Source: Phoronis australis (Eukaryota > Phoronida > Phoronidae). From it: a DNA stretch of 33,587 bases. Position 1 is the stretch's first letter. The number at the start of each line of letters is the position of its first letter. Location: NCBI GenBank assembly GCA_002633005.1, contig NMRA01000479.1, forward strand, positions 156,730 to 190,316, read 5' to 3'. This document shows, in pieces, positions 1-11,100 of the stretch. A model generated the notes under the pieces. It was not told the origin of the DNA and made no database searches. It saw only the letters and a list, made by a program, of their open reading frames with translations. The translations under genes were made by a program, and so were the position numbers.

Positions 1-257
1 CAACATTCCAGGGCTCTTACAATTTCTGAATGAAAATCACTAGTGTCCTGAGGTGAGTGCACTCTCCTAGCGCAGCCCAGCTGTAACTTATTATAGTCGA
101 TTGAGTACACCCAACGCATTTTAATAGGATAATTGGCATGTCGGCTGACCTCGCCTAGTGCAGGATAAGTGTTAAGTCCTTAGCAACGAACCAATGACCC
201 GTCAGACAGCAAAGTAGCCACTGGTTGATGAAGGACACACGAAGGTTACATTTCGTG
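1..257. other. Intronic sequence, nothing recognised
   Basis: AT/GC-balanced sequence with no splice-bounded VPS41 exon, no conserved ORF and no repeat that I recognise. It is presumed intronic because the VPS41 reading continues leftwards out of the window. Confidence 0.5.
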
Positions 258-866
258 TAGATTACCAGTGTGTGAACAAATGGACGGTCTCCAGTGTATG
301 AACAAATGAGTAGAGAATAGTTTACGTGACACGCGATTGCGCTCTCGTGTCACGTCATCCATTTAGGCGTCCTCACGTTAGTACATTACATGTATACACA
401 AAACCAGATAAGTGCTGGTGAGTTCTTTTATTTATCTATTTTCTGGCGCACACGTGTATTAGCCGTTATTATTAATTATCACTCATTGTTTACAGAGAGT
501 TCACTTCACACTATTTACATATTCATTTTTTATGTTTCAGACGGACATTCATCTTGCTCAATATTTATAAGAAATACCCGATGGTTATTGTCTACTAAGC
601 GGTCTTCCATGAAAGAACAAATGAGCAGTCTCCAGTGTCTGAACAAATGAGCAGTTTTCAGCATAGGAAAAAAAGGGCGGTCTCCAGTTTATGAACAAAC
701 GAGTGATCTCCAGTGGAGAAACAAATGAACAGTCTCCAGTGTATGAACAAATGAGCGGTCTCCAGATTATAAAAAATGGGCAGTCGCCAGGGTATTAACA
801 AACGAGTGGACCCCAGTGTATGAACAAATGTACCGTCTCCAGTGTATGAACAAATGGGAAGTCTCG
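258..866. repeat. 26-bp minisatellite (CTCCAGTGTATGAACAAATG), two blocks
   Basis: Units of about 26 bp built on CTCCAGTGTATGAACAAATG occur at about 258-308 and, more degenerate, at 608-866 (about ten copies). The ~300 bp between the blocks is different sequence and holds a 10-bp-arm hairpin, ACGTGACACG/CGTGTCACGT (324-355). The separation could reflect an insertion into an older array. Confidence 0.8.
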
Positions 867-1054
867 AAAGTTGTCAAGTTTGGTCAACTGTTTGTGAGGT
901 AGAACAAGCTGCACACGACTATCTTGCTACATGTCAACTATACTTCTGAGCACAAAATTGGGGCAACACGGAAGGAATCATCATTCTCTATTACTGAAGC
1001 AAAACTAAATGTCTCGAATTACTTACACGGGGGGGAATTAGAAGCACCGTAACA
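867..1054. other. Intronic spacer, nothing recognised
   Basis: Unique-looking sequence between the minisatellite and the composite repeat; no exon or ORF supported. Confidence 0.4.
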
Positions 1055-1900
1055 ACAACAACAATGTGAAGCGTTGAAATGCAGCCATGGTGTGATACCA
1101 GGGGTGTTTATTTGTATCATCAAAATGACTACTTGATAGAACAAAATATGTCAAAGCCATCCGTGGTCATGTCACAGCAATAGAAGTCGCAGGAAATTTG
1201 TCGTCAACCATCCTCTTCACACTAAGAACATATATGCCAATTTTCACAATCATCCTTTGAGTGGTTAGGTTGATAGAGGGGCGGGCATCAATGCAGACTA
1301 GAAAACAGTAACCCTGGCTCCTAGTTGGCGCAAATATGTTGAATCCATCACAAATTGGGAACATGCTATCTTTTTTAATAGAAAGCCATTTACCAAATTT
1401 CATAAAAATCCATCAAAGGAACTTCAGAGAATGAGAGCAAAACAGAAAAAGATGAAGTTGCCACTAGGAGTCACAGTGTTCATTGGATTGGTCTTCTGTT
1501 GTCGTCTTCTGTTGTCAATTTCATACAAAAACACAACCTAAATTTAATAAAGATCCTGCAGAGGGTTTAAGAGAAACAGCTATGGGCGCAAAAAAACAAA
1601 ACTGGCACTAAGAGGCGATACAGTAGTCAAAGTTGTCAGAAAATCATCATCAACCGTCCTCTTCACACTACGAAAATTCAACATACATGTCAATTTTTCC
1701 AGAGTATTTTGCTTGATAGAGGGGCTGACGCCAAAAAACAGATTCGAAAACAGTAAAAACAGCCACTAGATGGTGCAGAATACCTCGAATCTATCCAAAA
1801 TCAGAAGGATAGCGTCATTTCATAAATAGATGCCAAATTTCATGAAAATCCGCTGAGGACCTTTGAAGATACAGGCGCTGAGGGCACTTTGTACCACAGC
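1055..1900. repeat. Composite repeat with CTCF-like motifs, copy 1
   Basis: Begins with a degenerate head (AAGCGTTGAAATGCA) and holds CCACTAGG-type motifs near 1461, 1603 and 1763, separated by recognisable shared spacers (CCAAATTTCATGAAAATCC, GATCCTGCAGAGGGTTTA, GGTTGATAGAGGGGCGG). The same family recurs across the window. No intact coding capacity is seen. Confidence 0.8.
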
Positions 1901-1945
1901 CATATTTTTCTAAAATGAAATCCCAAAATCATACGTGTGACTCAC

Positions 1946-2138
1946 CGAGTAAGAAAACTGTTTCTGGTATTAGTTGTCTTTGTTGGCACTCCTCCAGCGC
2001 CTTCTGTAGGGGAATGTACTGACTAGACATAAGGAAAGAGAGTAACTTGGCAGGGTTGTACTCTGCATACAGTCTGACTTGCCTCTCATGGAACTCTTGG
2101 CCCATGTGGGGGTCCTTGTGGAACAGACGGTCAAGGTA
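1946..2138 (-). CDS. VPS41: VPS41 exon 18: clathrin-repeat region, last exon in window
   Basis: One hundred ninety-three nt, phase 0 in and 1 out; acceptor GATAG|TACCTT, donor CTCG|GTGAGT. YLDRLFHKDPHMGQEFHERQ, then RLYAEYNPAKLLSFL, and ALEECQQRQLIPETVFLL match vertebrate YLHKLFKRDHHKGQRYHEKQ and EICQQRNFVEETVYLL. The next exon was not found between here and base 1. Confidence 0.96.
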
Positions 2139-5100
2139 CTATCAAAAAAAGAAATTACAATAAGGTCAATCAAGCCAACAGAAGATGTATGATGAAAATT
2201 ACCTTCCAAGATAGTGGCATTAAAACGGCCCTAAACCATGTACTGGTTTTAAAACATTCTTCACAAGCATATTGACTCTACCAAAGCAAAAGTAAGTTCT
2301 TACTTGACATAATAAAATAATGACCTAGATTCCCCTGATGGCCGCAGTCTTACCATACGCACAACAGCCAGTCTTACGACACATACAACAGCTGGTTGCA
2401 GTCTTACCACATATACAATAGCCCCAGTCTTACCACGCATACAATAAGCACAGTCTTACCACATATACAATAGCCCCAGTCTTACCACATATACAATAGC
2501 CCCAGTCTTACCACGCATACAATAAGCACAGTCTTACCACAAATAGCAGAATATGAATGTAACAAAGACAAAATCAGACAAGAATTACCACATGTAGTAG
2601 TTCTGGGGTTTTCTCCAGCTGACGTACAACTTCCTGAATCTATAAATAAACAGTGACCTTTTTAAAGTTTCTACAAACAAAACAATCTTTAAAATGTGTT
2701 AAAACATTTGTACACACTGCAGAGAATGTTCACTTTCCAATAATTAGGTCGTCATTGACTGTAACAATGGTGAGGTGGTGTAGTTGGCCCAACAATCAAC
2801 TTCCTGTTTTGTTTTTGCAGTCTCATTCGTGGAACAAAAACAATTACTCAAGTCAGACCATCTACCATATCTCACCGATGTTGCATGCAAAGTAAATAAC
2901 AGCCAGCAGTACACTAATCAAACTTGATGTATTTCTATCATCAGTATTAAACTTAAATCAAAGGGAATTTTTCTTTTTACGTGACCAACTGCTAAACGTT
3001 TGCATGACAAGAATATCTAATAAGCGGCCTGATATTTTTTTCAGCTCTAATGAATAAAGTTTTGATATATTTTTTTTCAGCTCTAATGAATAAAGTTTTG
3101 ATATTTTTTCTCAGCTCTAATGAATAAAGTTTCAACAAAAACTAGCACACCTTGCCAATAAAAATGGGACATTAAAAATACCTTGCCTAACTAACGCACC
3201 CATTTATAAGGTGTAAGGAAGGGGCGACAGGAAACAAAATATTTAAGTACGAGTTAACACTAAAAACACTGACTATCATTTTAACCCACTGCCAGTTTAT
3301 TTGCGTTATCTAACAGTAGAGAACAACTTTTGAGAATTATTGAAGCAAATTGAAATGTATGATGAAAATATGACAAGCGACACATAACTCACGGCTATAC
3401 AATGAATGTGTGCAGTGAACATATGGCAAGCTACACGTAACTCACTGCTATTTTATCTGTGTTGTCCAATAGCAATGAATGTGTGCAGTGAACATATGGC
3501 AAGCTACACATAACTCACTGCTATTTTATCTGTGTTGTCCAATAGCAATGAATGTGTATAGTGAACATATGGCAAGCTACACGTAACTCACTGCTATTTT
3601 ATCTGTGTTGTCCAATAGCAATGAATGTGTATAGTGAACATATGGCAAGCTACACATAACTCACCGCTATTTTATCTGTGTTGTCCAATAGCAATGTCAC
3701 AGCTCGGCTCCTGTCAAACTCCATCAACATAACTATTTTGTCTGTGATAGTGTTGAACAAGTTATGACGGTCAATCAACTCAAACGCATCCTTGTGTTTA
3801 AGCCTGCAAGCAAATACCTCTCAATTTACACTGTCTTTAAACAAAGAATTATTAACAAGGGAGTATGTGACCAGTTTTAGTGCTTGTTTAGACTCAAGTT
3901 GTATCCAAAAAGATGGCGGCCAATTATACATTACAAGACAGAAGTAATCATACAAACTACTGCTTCTTTGTAGTGATGACTAATTCAACCTGTTCATGGC
4001 AAATACGTGTGGTAGTCACTATTATGGCATTCTAACTGCAGGGTGGCTTACTAACTTCACTTCATTCTAACTGCAGGGTGGCTTACTAACTTCACTTCAT
4101 TCTAACTGCAGGGTGGCTTACTAACTTCACTTCATTCTAACTGCAGGGTGGCTTACTAACTTCACTTCATTCTAACTGCAGGGTGGCTTACTAACTTCAC
4201 TTCATTTTAACTGCAGGGTGGTTTAGCTAAACTTACTAACATCACTGTTATTTTCATTCATTCTTCATCAAGAAAGAAGACTAACCAGACGATGAATTTG
4301 GCTTCCACTTAGCCATCAAAACGGGAATTCATTTTTCAGTCACAATACTTTTAGCTTACACTATACAGTTAAGACTTGATAAGAAACAAGTGACTAGAGA
4401 AAAGCATGCCTTTTTTGCTGTACTACTTGTTAATGTATTTTTTTTTAAAAATTCGAGTTAACAAGTTTTACTAAAAGCTGTACAGAACATTGTGTATGTG
4501 TTTCCTGACCATTCTAAGCAGTCCTGCGCAAGGTCTGTTGCTGCAACTTTAAGAAACTACTTACTGTAGATATATAGTGAGAGCTTTATCATAGCGCTTC
4601 TCATATGTGTATAATTCACCCAAGCATTCATAAAGCATCCGGTTTTGACGGTCACGGTCAATCCGTTCCAACACAGCGTTGATTATGGTAGGAATGTTGT
4701 ACAACTCACTTGGCCATTCCTTGACCATTTTCTGAAAGCCCTGAAACAAAAAGCAGACAAACATGATGTAACTAACAAACATCGTTTCTTGATCTATTTA
4801 CATCAGCACGATGTTTCAGTCGGTCAATTCTCCGGCCATCTTCAGGTGTTACAATGTCTTCAGAACGTGCACATGTGTATGGTACACTCACGGTGGTACA
4901 TGAGGATTGAATATAAACAGTCCAGAGGTTGGTGTAAATAGACGAAGAGATTATAGAAATGATGTTACCACTTCATCACCTCAAAGTGGCTTTAAGTTAT
5001 CTCTCAAACTGTAAGGCAAAATAAACGTAATGGAATCATAAGATGTCCTAATAGGAAGAAAGACACGTAACACAGGAGATTTCTAAAAAAATGTTTTCCC

Positions 5101-8100
5101 AATTCAGTTGAAAGTGAGTACAACAGAGATCTTGCAACTGTGATTTTTATTCCATCATTGAACTTGACAATATCATTCTCCAATTAGCCAAAGTAAGCAT
5201 TCAAAACCTGACTTTGCATGGACAAACGGCATTTCTCCCATGAGACACTGCATTCTCTTATCGAACAATTGAATGAATGTCTCATGTGACATTTCTTCAA
5301 TTGTGCCATGTTACAATACGGATGGAAAAGTTAAATTTAAGACATGTTTTTCCCATGACGATTTTCACAGAAACTTTTAGGAGGTAGGTGACATTTGGTG
5401 TTTAGTGCACAGTCGGTTTAAAACAAAAATATTCAAGGATGACTGTGTGTGAAAGGTACAATTGTAGCAGCAGCAGCAGCAGGAGCAGGAGCAGCAGCAG
5501 CAGCAGCAGCAGGAGCAGGAGCAGCAGCAGTAATACGCTTTATTCACATTAAGACAAAAAATACAATTAATTCAAATTTATGCTTATATGCTTATGGAAA
5601 CTCTGCGAAGGACCCAAGGGGTCTGCTGACCACGGAGTCACCAGAGTAATAAGAAATAATGCATTTGCCACATGCATTTACCATTCTATGTAGTACGGGA
5701 GGACTTGAGCAAGTCCTCACAATTTGAAATGTTTCGTTAATTCTTTTGCTAAATTTTCACAAAGCCTCTTAGCGTTAGACCATTAAGGATGGTAAGTTTA
5801 CAGATGAGCACAATCATTATGTATTAATTACTTTTTCTGAAACATTGTACTGATAATACAAGTCTGCAAATACATATCTTACATTTTTTCAAAACTTGTA
5901 AAAGCCACATGTGATGAATTTTAAAAACTATTTCACGTAACAGTACAAGATATTAGTTAAGAACGTCTTCATAGATACGCCACCTACAGAATTCCGCAAT
6001 GTTTTGTGTAAAGGATGTGACCAACGACACAAACTTCAGACCTCCTTAATATTTCCAAAGCATCACATATTGGTTTTCATGAAAGCGAATTATTTCCTGC
6101 CAGTTCTGAGTACGACGACAGCAAATTTGACAATAAGCGTTTCTCTGTTTGCAGATTTCAATAAACATTTCGCCATTTTGAGATCTCAAAGGTGGGTAGT
6201 TTGCATATTTCAGCACGTCAAAAATTAGAAAAATTCTTGCTGCAATATCTCCGCTTGAAAGAACACAGAGAATTCTAGCGACCCTTCATCTTTAGAACTA
6301 TCCTAAACTTACAAAATAATTTATAAAAGAAATGTCTGGCAATAACTGTCTTCTAACCCTTCTGACAAAAAGCTGACAGGCACTTAGGTAACAACCATGT
6401 GAAATGCCTCGGTGGTCAACATAATTGCATATTGGCTGTTTTATGGCAGAAGTAAGTAGTACAAACTTTCTGCAAAGCTTACTGAAGATCTCCCACATCT
6501 CAGTACCTCCTTATGAAAGAATAGGTTTGTGCAGCTTTAATGCATGTTAATTCTACAACTGATATAACCACTGGACATCATAACCACTGGACATCATAAC
6601 CACTGGACATCATAACCACTGGACATCATAACCACTGGACATCATAACCACTGGACATCGTACTCAAAGAGTAATATACTCATACGACAGTTCAATTTAC
6701 AGTTATTAGCACTAGGTTGTCATAAGGGGGGGGGGGGNTACGACCAGATGTAGGGCAACTAACAGATCAGTATAAGCTACTATGTACATGAGAAGTTATC
6801 AGCCACCCAAGGGTAGTGAAACGGTAGACGTACCATGTTTTTTTATAGGTACATTGTCAGGCTTTAACATCCAATAAGAAACTCAAGAATCGCAATGTGA
6901 AAGACGGACCCAAAAGCGGGAAGGGGAACATTTTTCCATTTTGCAATCGCTCATAGAGTCACTAGTAAATGTCATTATTGAGTCATGTGTCAATTAAATC
7001 CTGGATTTTTTATGCATTTTTTCAATTCATGTCAAGTGTCATTTGTATTGCAACATTGATAGCACTGTAAAGAAATCTCATATGGGCATTCAAATGTCTC
7101 ATGGGTAAAACACCCGTTGTTGCATGGATTATGAGAATTTGAAATTTAACTGCCACTAATGAAACAAGAGCAACACAGAGCGTTGATATGCACCCAACAT
7201 AAGCATCGTAAAAAGCACAGATACAAGGGATGATTTCTGATTTTAGCATTCTTACTAAATAAAGTAATGCTAGTAAACTTAAATACCCTCTAGAGGGTGC
7301 ATAGCAAGTCAACAATGGTCTCCTCAATGGAACACACTTACCAAGGTCATGAAAAATTAAAACATGCACTGGGGGGAGGGGGGGGGCACAGTGGTATCAT
7401 CCAAAGAGTAACTTGGCCGATGGAAAAGCGGATGCCAAAAACAGACTAAAAAGAACAAAAACGGCCACTAGGAGAAATGCATTACTTCAAATCCACCTGA
7501 AAACGGAAAGATGTCATTGCCTCATCAATAGAAATCAATTTACCAAATTTGATAAACATATGTCCAGGAACTATAAAGATACAGACGAAAACGGAAAAAA
7601 ATTGCCACTAGGGGGCACAGCTGTTATTGGATCTGTCCGAAAGTTGTCGTCACCTGTTGTCACTATGATAAATACACTGCCAAATTTTACAAAGATCCTG
7701 CAAAAAGTTTAGGAGATATCGCCATGGACACAACAAAAAGAAAACTGCTACTAGGAGGCACCACAGTAGCCAGCGGCGTCCAACAATCATAATCACATGT
7801 ACTCTTCCCAGTAAGATGATATATGTCAACTTTCATAATCATCCTAAGGGTGCTTTGGCCAACAGAGAGGCGAATGATAAAAACAGACTCAAAATAATAA
7901 AAACAGCCACTAGGTGGCATTCGCAATGCCATCTGAAATGGAATGATGTCATCACCTCTTCAATAGAAATCAATTTACCAAATTTTATAAAAATTGATCC
8001 AGGAACTCCAAAGATTCAAAGGAAAACGAAAACCAATAAAATTGCCACTAGGGGGCGCAGCAGTGGTTGGATCAGTCCAAACGACGTTGTCACCTGTCAA

Positions 8101-11100
8101 CAAGTAATATACTAACAAAAGTGATACTTAGAGGATTTCAACTTCTGCTAATTTTATTCAAGTAGTCGTACTACCATTATTTTTCAAATGCATTGTGGAA
8201 CGATTGCCTACAAAAATCTTGAAAGGGGACAGCGGCGCAGTAGATGGAATCCCTCAAATTTTATGCCAATCGTAAAGTGTATCAGCCATGTGAGGTGCAT
8301 GAAAATATAGTAAATTAACCTATTCATTAAATACAAGCTAAGATAAAACAGCCAAGAACTGAAAAGCTTACCGGTATATCTGTCTGCAGGAATTCATTGA
8401 GCACCATTTCATAGATGGCAGGACTCAGTTTGGGTTCGCCCTGGGGCAGATAAGGAGCAAGAACCTGCAACAGTGCTGCATTTGGAGGTAACCTTGTCTT
8501 GTACACAATTACACTTCATTTCAACAGGTGTGTGCTAAACCTGAAAGAACTAAACTGAAATAGTGTTTTTATCCATGGAAGGCAAATGATTACGACAAAA
8601 TGAGGCCAAATCAAACCCAATTGATTTCATGCTCAACAGTTACTCCAACAATGTTGTGAAAGATAATAAAGCACTATAAACCTCAGCTGACCGTTACCTT
8701 CAACTGGTGTATTAAGGCAAACTGACCGTTACCTTCAACTGTTGTATCGCGGCAAACTTAAACGCCTGCTCCTCCCATTCTTTTTGATCAGACTCCAGAA
8801 CTTTGATGCACAGCCTTGCCGCACTCTCATAGTCCCTTTCCGTCAACAGGAAGTCCATGTACTTCCGGCCAATGTCCTTGCACGTGTGTTGACGTAACTT
8901 CTTCTGATTAACAGTAGCCGCTGCCATAGCAGCCTGTTAAAAGAAAATTATAAGATCACGCCTCATTCTGACCCCGTCAGTAAAATTTGTACGCGTAACA
9001 CAACGTTACGTCACACTTACTGTTTAAACTCATTACCCAACATGACTTTATTCTGACTTCAAAACGAGCAATACTTCATGCACTTAATTCAGCCAAGTTT
9101 CCATGAAAGTCCCGATGTAAAATGCCTTTCGACAGAACTCTAATAAAGGCCATACAAAAATACAAAGCAAAATAACTGTAATAACTACAAATTCGTCACC
9201 ATTAAGTTTAAAAAAAGTTATACACCGACCATGTTCTGTGTACAAACAAAAGCAGAACAAAGTGTTAAAACATATCCTCAAATGCACAGCAAACTGTGTT
9301 TCTAGGGTCACAAAAATAGTCACTAGGTGGTGTGGGATATGTCAAACCCACCCAAAAATAGTCACTAGGTGGTGTGGGATATGTCAAACCCGCCCAAAAA
9401 TGGAAAGACATCATCCTCTCCCAAATCGAAAACTATTTGCCAAATTTCAGTAAAGTCTCAGAAGGTACAGAATCAAATGTGAAAAATAAAATTGCCAATA
9501 GGAGGCACAGAGGTAGTCACAAGCACATAGACTTGCCAAACTTTACAAAGGTCCTGCAGGGGTTTAGGTGAACAGCCATGGATGAAAAATCCCACTAGGT
9601 GGTGCCACAGTAGCAGGACATGTCTTACACTCTTTCAGTGCTACGAAAGGAAGCTCTGTCGAATGTTATTTAACATGGCTTCACATTGGTTAAAGTAATG
9701 AAACCGATGTCACAACATTCAGTTATTCCCATTGGTTGAAATCTGGGAAACACGTTTCAGTTTACTGTTACGTATGTCGACCACCTTTGACATGAATAGT
9801 TGCAATATATTAAAACAGGCAGTGATCAAAGTAAACAAAATCAAGGGATCCCCTGATCCAGCGGCTTAAGTCCAAACAAGTACAGGCATGTGCAAGGGGT
9901 AGCAATGTGATCTGGATACTTCCGACCAATGTATGCACATTGATGCCCACACATGGAATTCCACATGTCGTTCATCATGTTTCCACACGGCCACTTCTCA
10001 GTTTAGGTAGCGCTGTGTCAGAGGGTAGACATGTCTGAAAATCAGTTGAACTGTTGTCAATAGGACCACATCCATCAATTTTCTTGCAGATCCTTTGACC
10101 AGTTTGGCAGATAGTAAGGCCAACCGCAAAAAAGTCTCAAAAAAAATAAAAATGGCGACCAGGTGGCCCTGACTACGGCATATCTATACGTGAATGCATA
10201 AAAATGGCAAGTTGCAACTTTGAGCATATGAACAGTTTAACCTTACTTAAATGGAGTCTTCCTTTGCCTAAACTGCACCCACCTCAAACTGTTCCTGTTC
10301 CAGCAGCCATTTAATATGGTCATCGTCATCACAAGGCTTGGCCACCACAACATCCTTAGGACTGACCACAAAGAACAAATTTTCCTCGTTGATACATTCT
10401 AGAATGGGCAATTGAAAATAGTACTCAAATGTAAACAGTACTCTACTGAAAGCAGTACTCAATTGTAAGTTAGTCAACTGTAAATATTTCTCAGGTGAAC
10501 AAAATGTTAACTAGGCATGAACATGAGCAGAGGATGGAAAAAACTTCTGAGCTCATAACTGACCATTTAATTGAACAGTAAATCAAAATGAAATAGCTTA
10601 AATGTTAACAGTAGTGGAAACAACAGATGACAGTCTTTAGTTAAAACATGAACGACACAATAATTTTAAATGCGTATTCGAGATGTAAAGTTTGCTCACA
10701 AAATAAAACGAATCAAGGTACCATAAGCCAGAAGCAGTGCTCTACTGTCAGCAGGGGGTGAAATACAAAACAGTTCCCAAAAGCTTCAGCACTTTTTAAC
10801 ACTATCAGTAGTTTCTGGGATAACGTCTCTCGATTTTGTCTTCTTGACAACGAGAAAATCACAAAATAATCAATATTCAATTATTTCTGGAATCGATGAG
10901 CAACATTCAGTTACTAAGAAAACCTAATTCTAATTTAAACCAAGTTATAAACAATGGTTAAACGAGGTTGTGCAAGGTATTAATGTACTTATTAAGAAAA
11001 GTACATTTTCATGAAAAATGGACAAATTTCTAAACTTCAATTTTTGAAAAGATGGCCAGATGTTAGTTATGCACTTGAAAACTGTTATACGGATTTCCAC

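Noticed and set aside
5449-5649. Alanine/glycine-rich ORF
   Set aside because: It is a read-through of a GCA/GGA microsatellite, with no domain, splice context or homology.
7022-7369. 115-codon minus-strand ORF
   Set aside because: Overlaps the head of the composite repeat; no recognisable domain or codon pattern, and similar open stretches occur by chance in this AT-rich intron.
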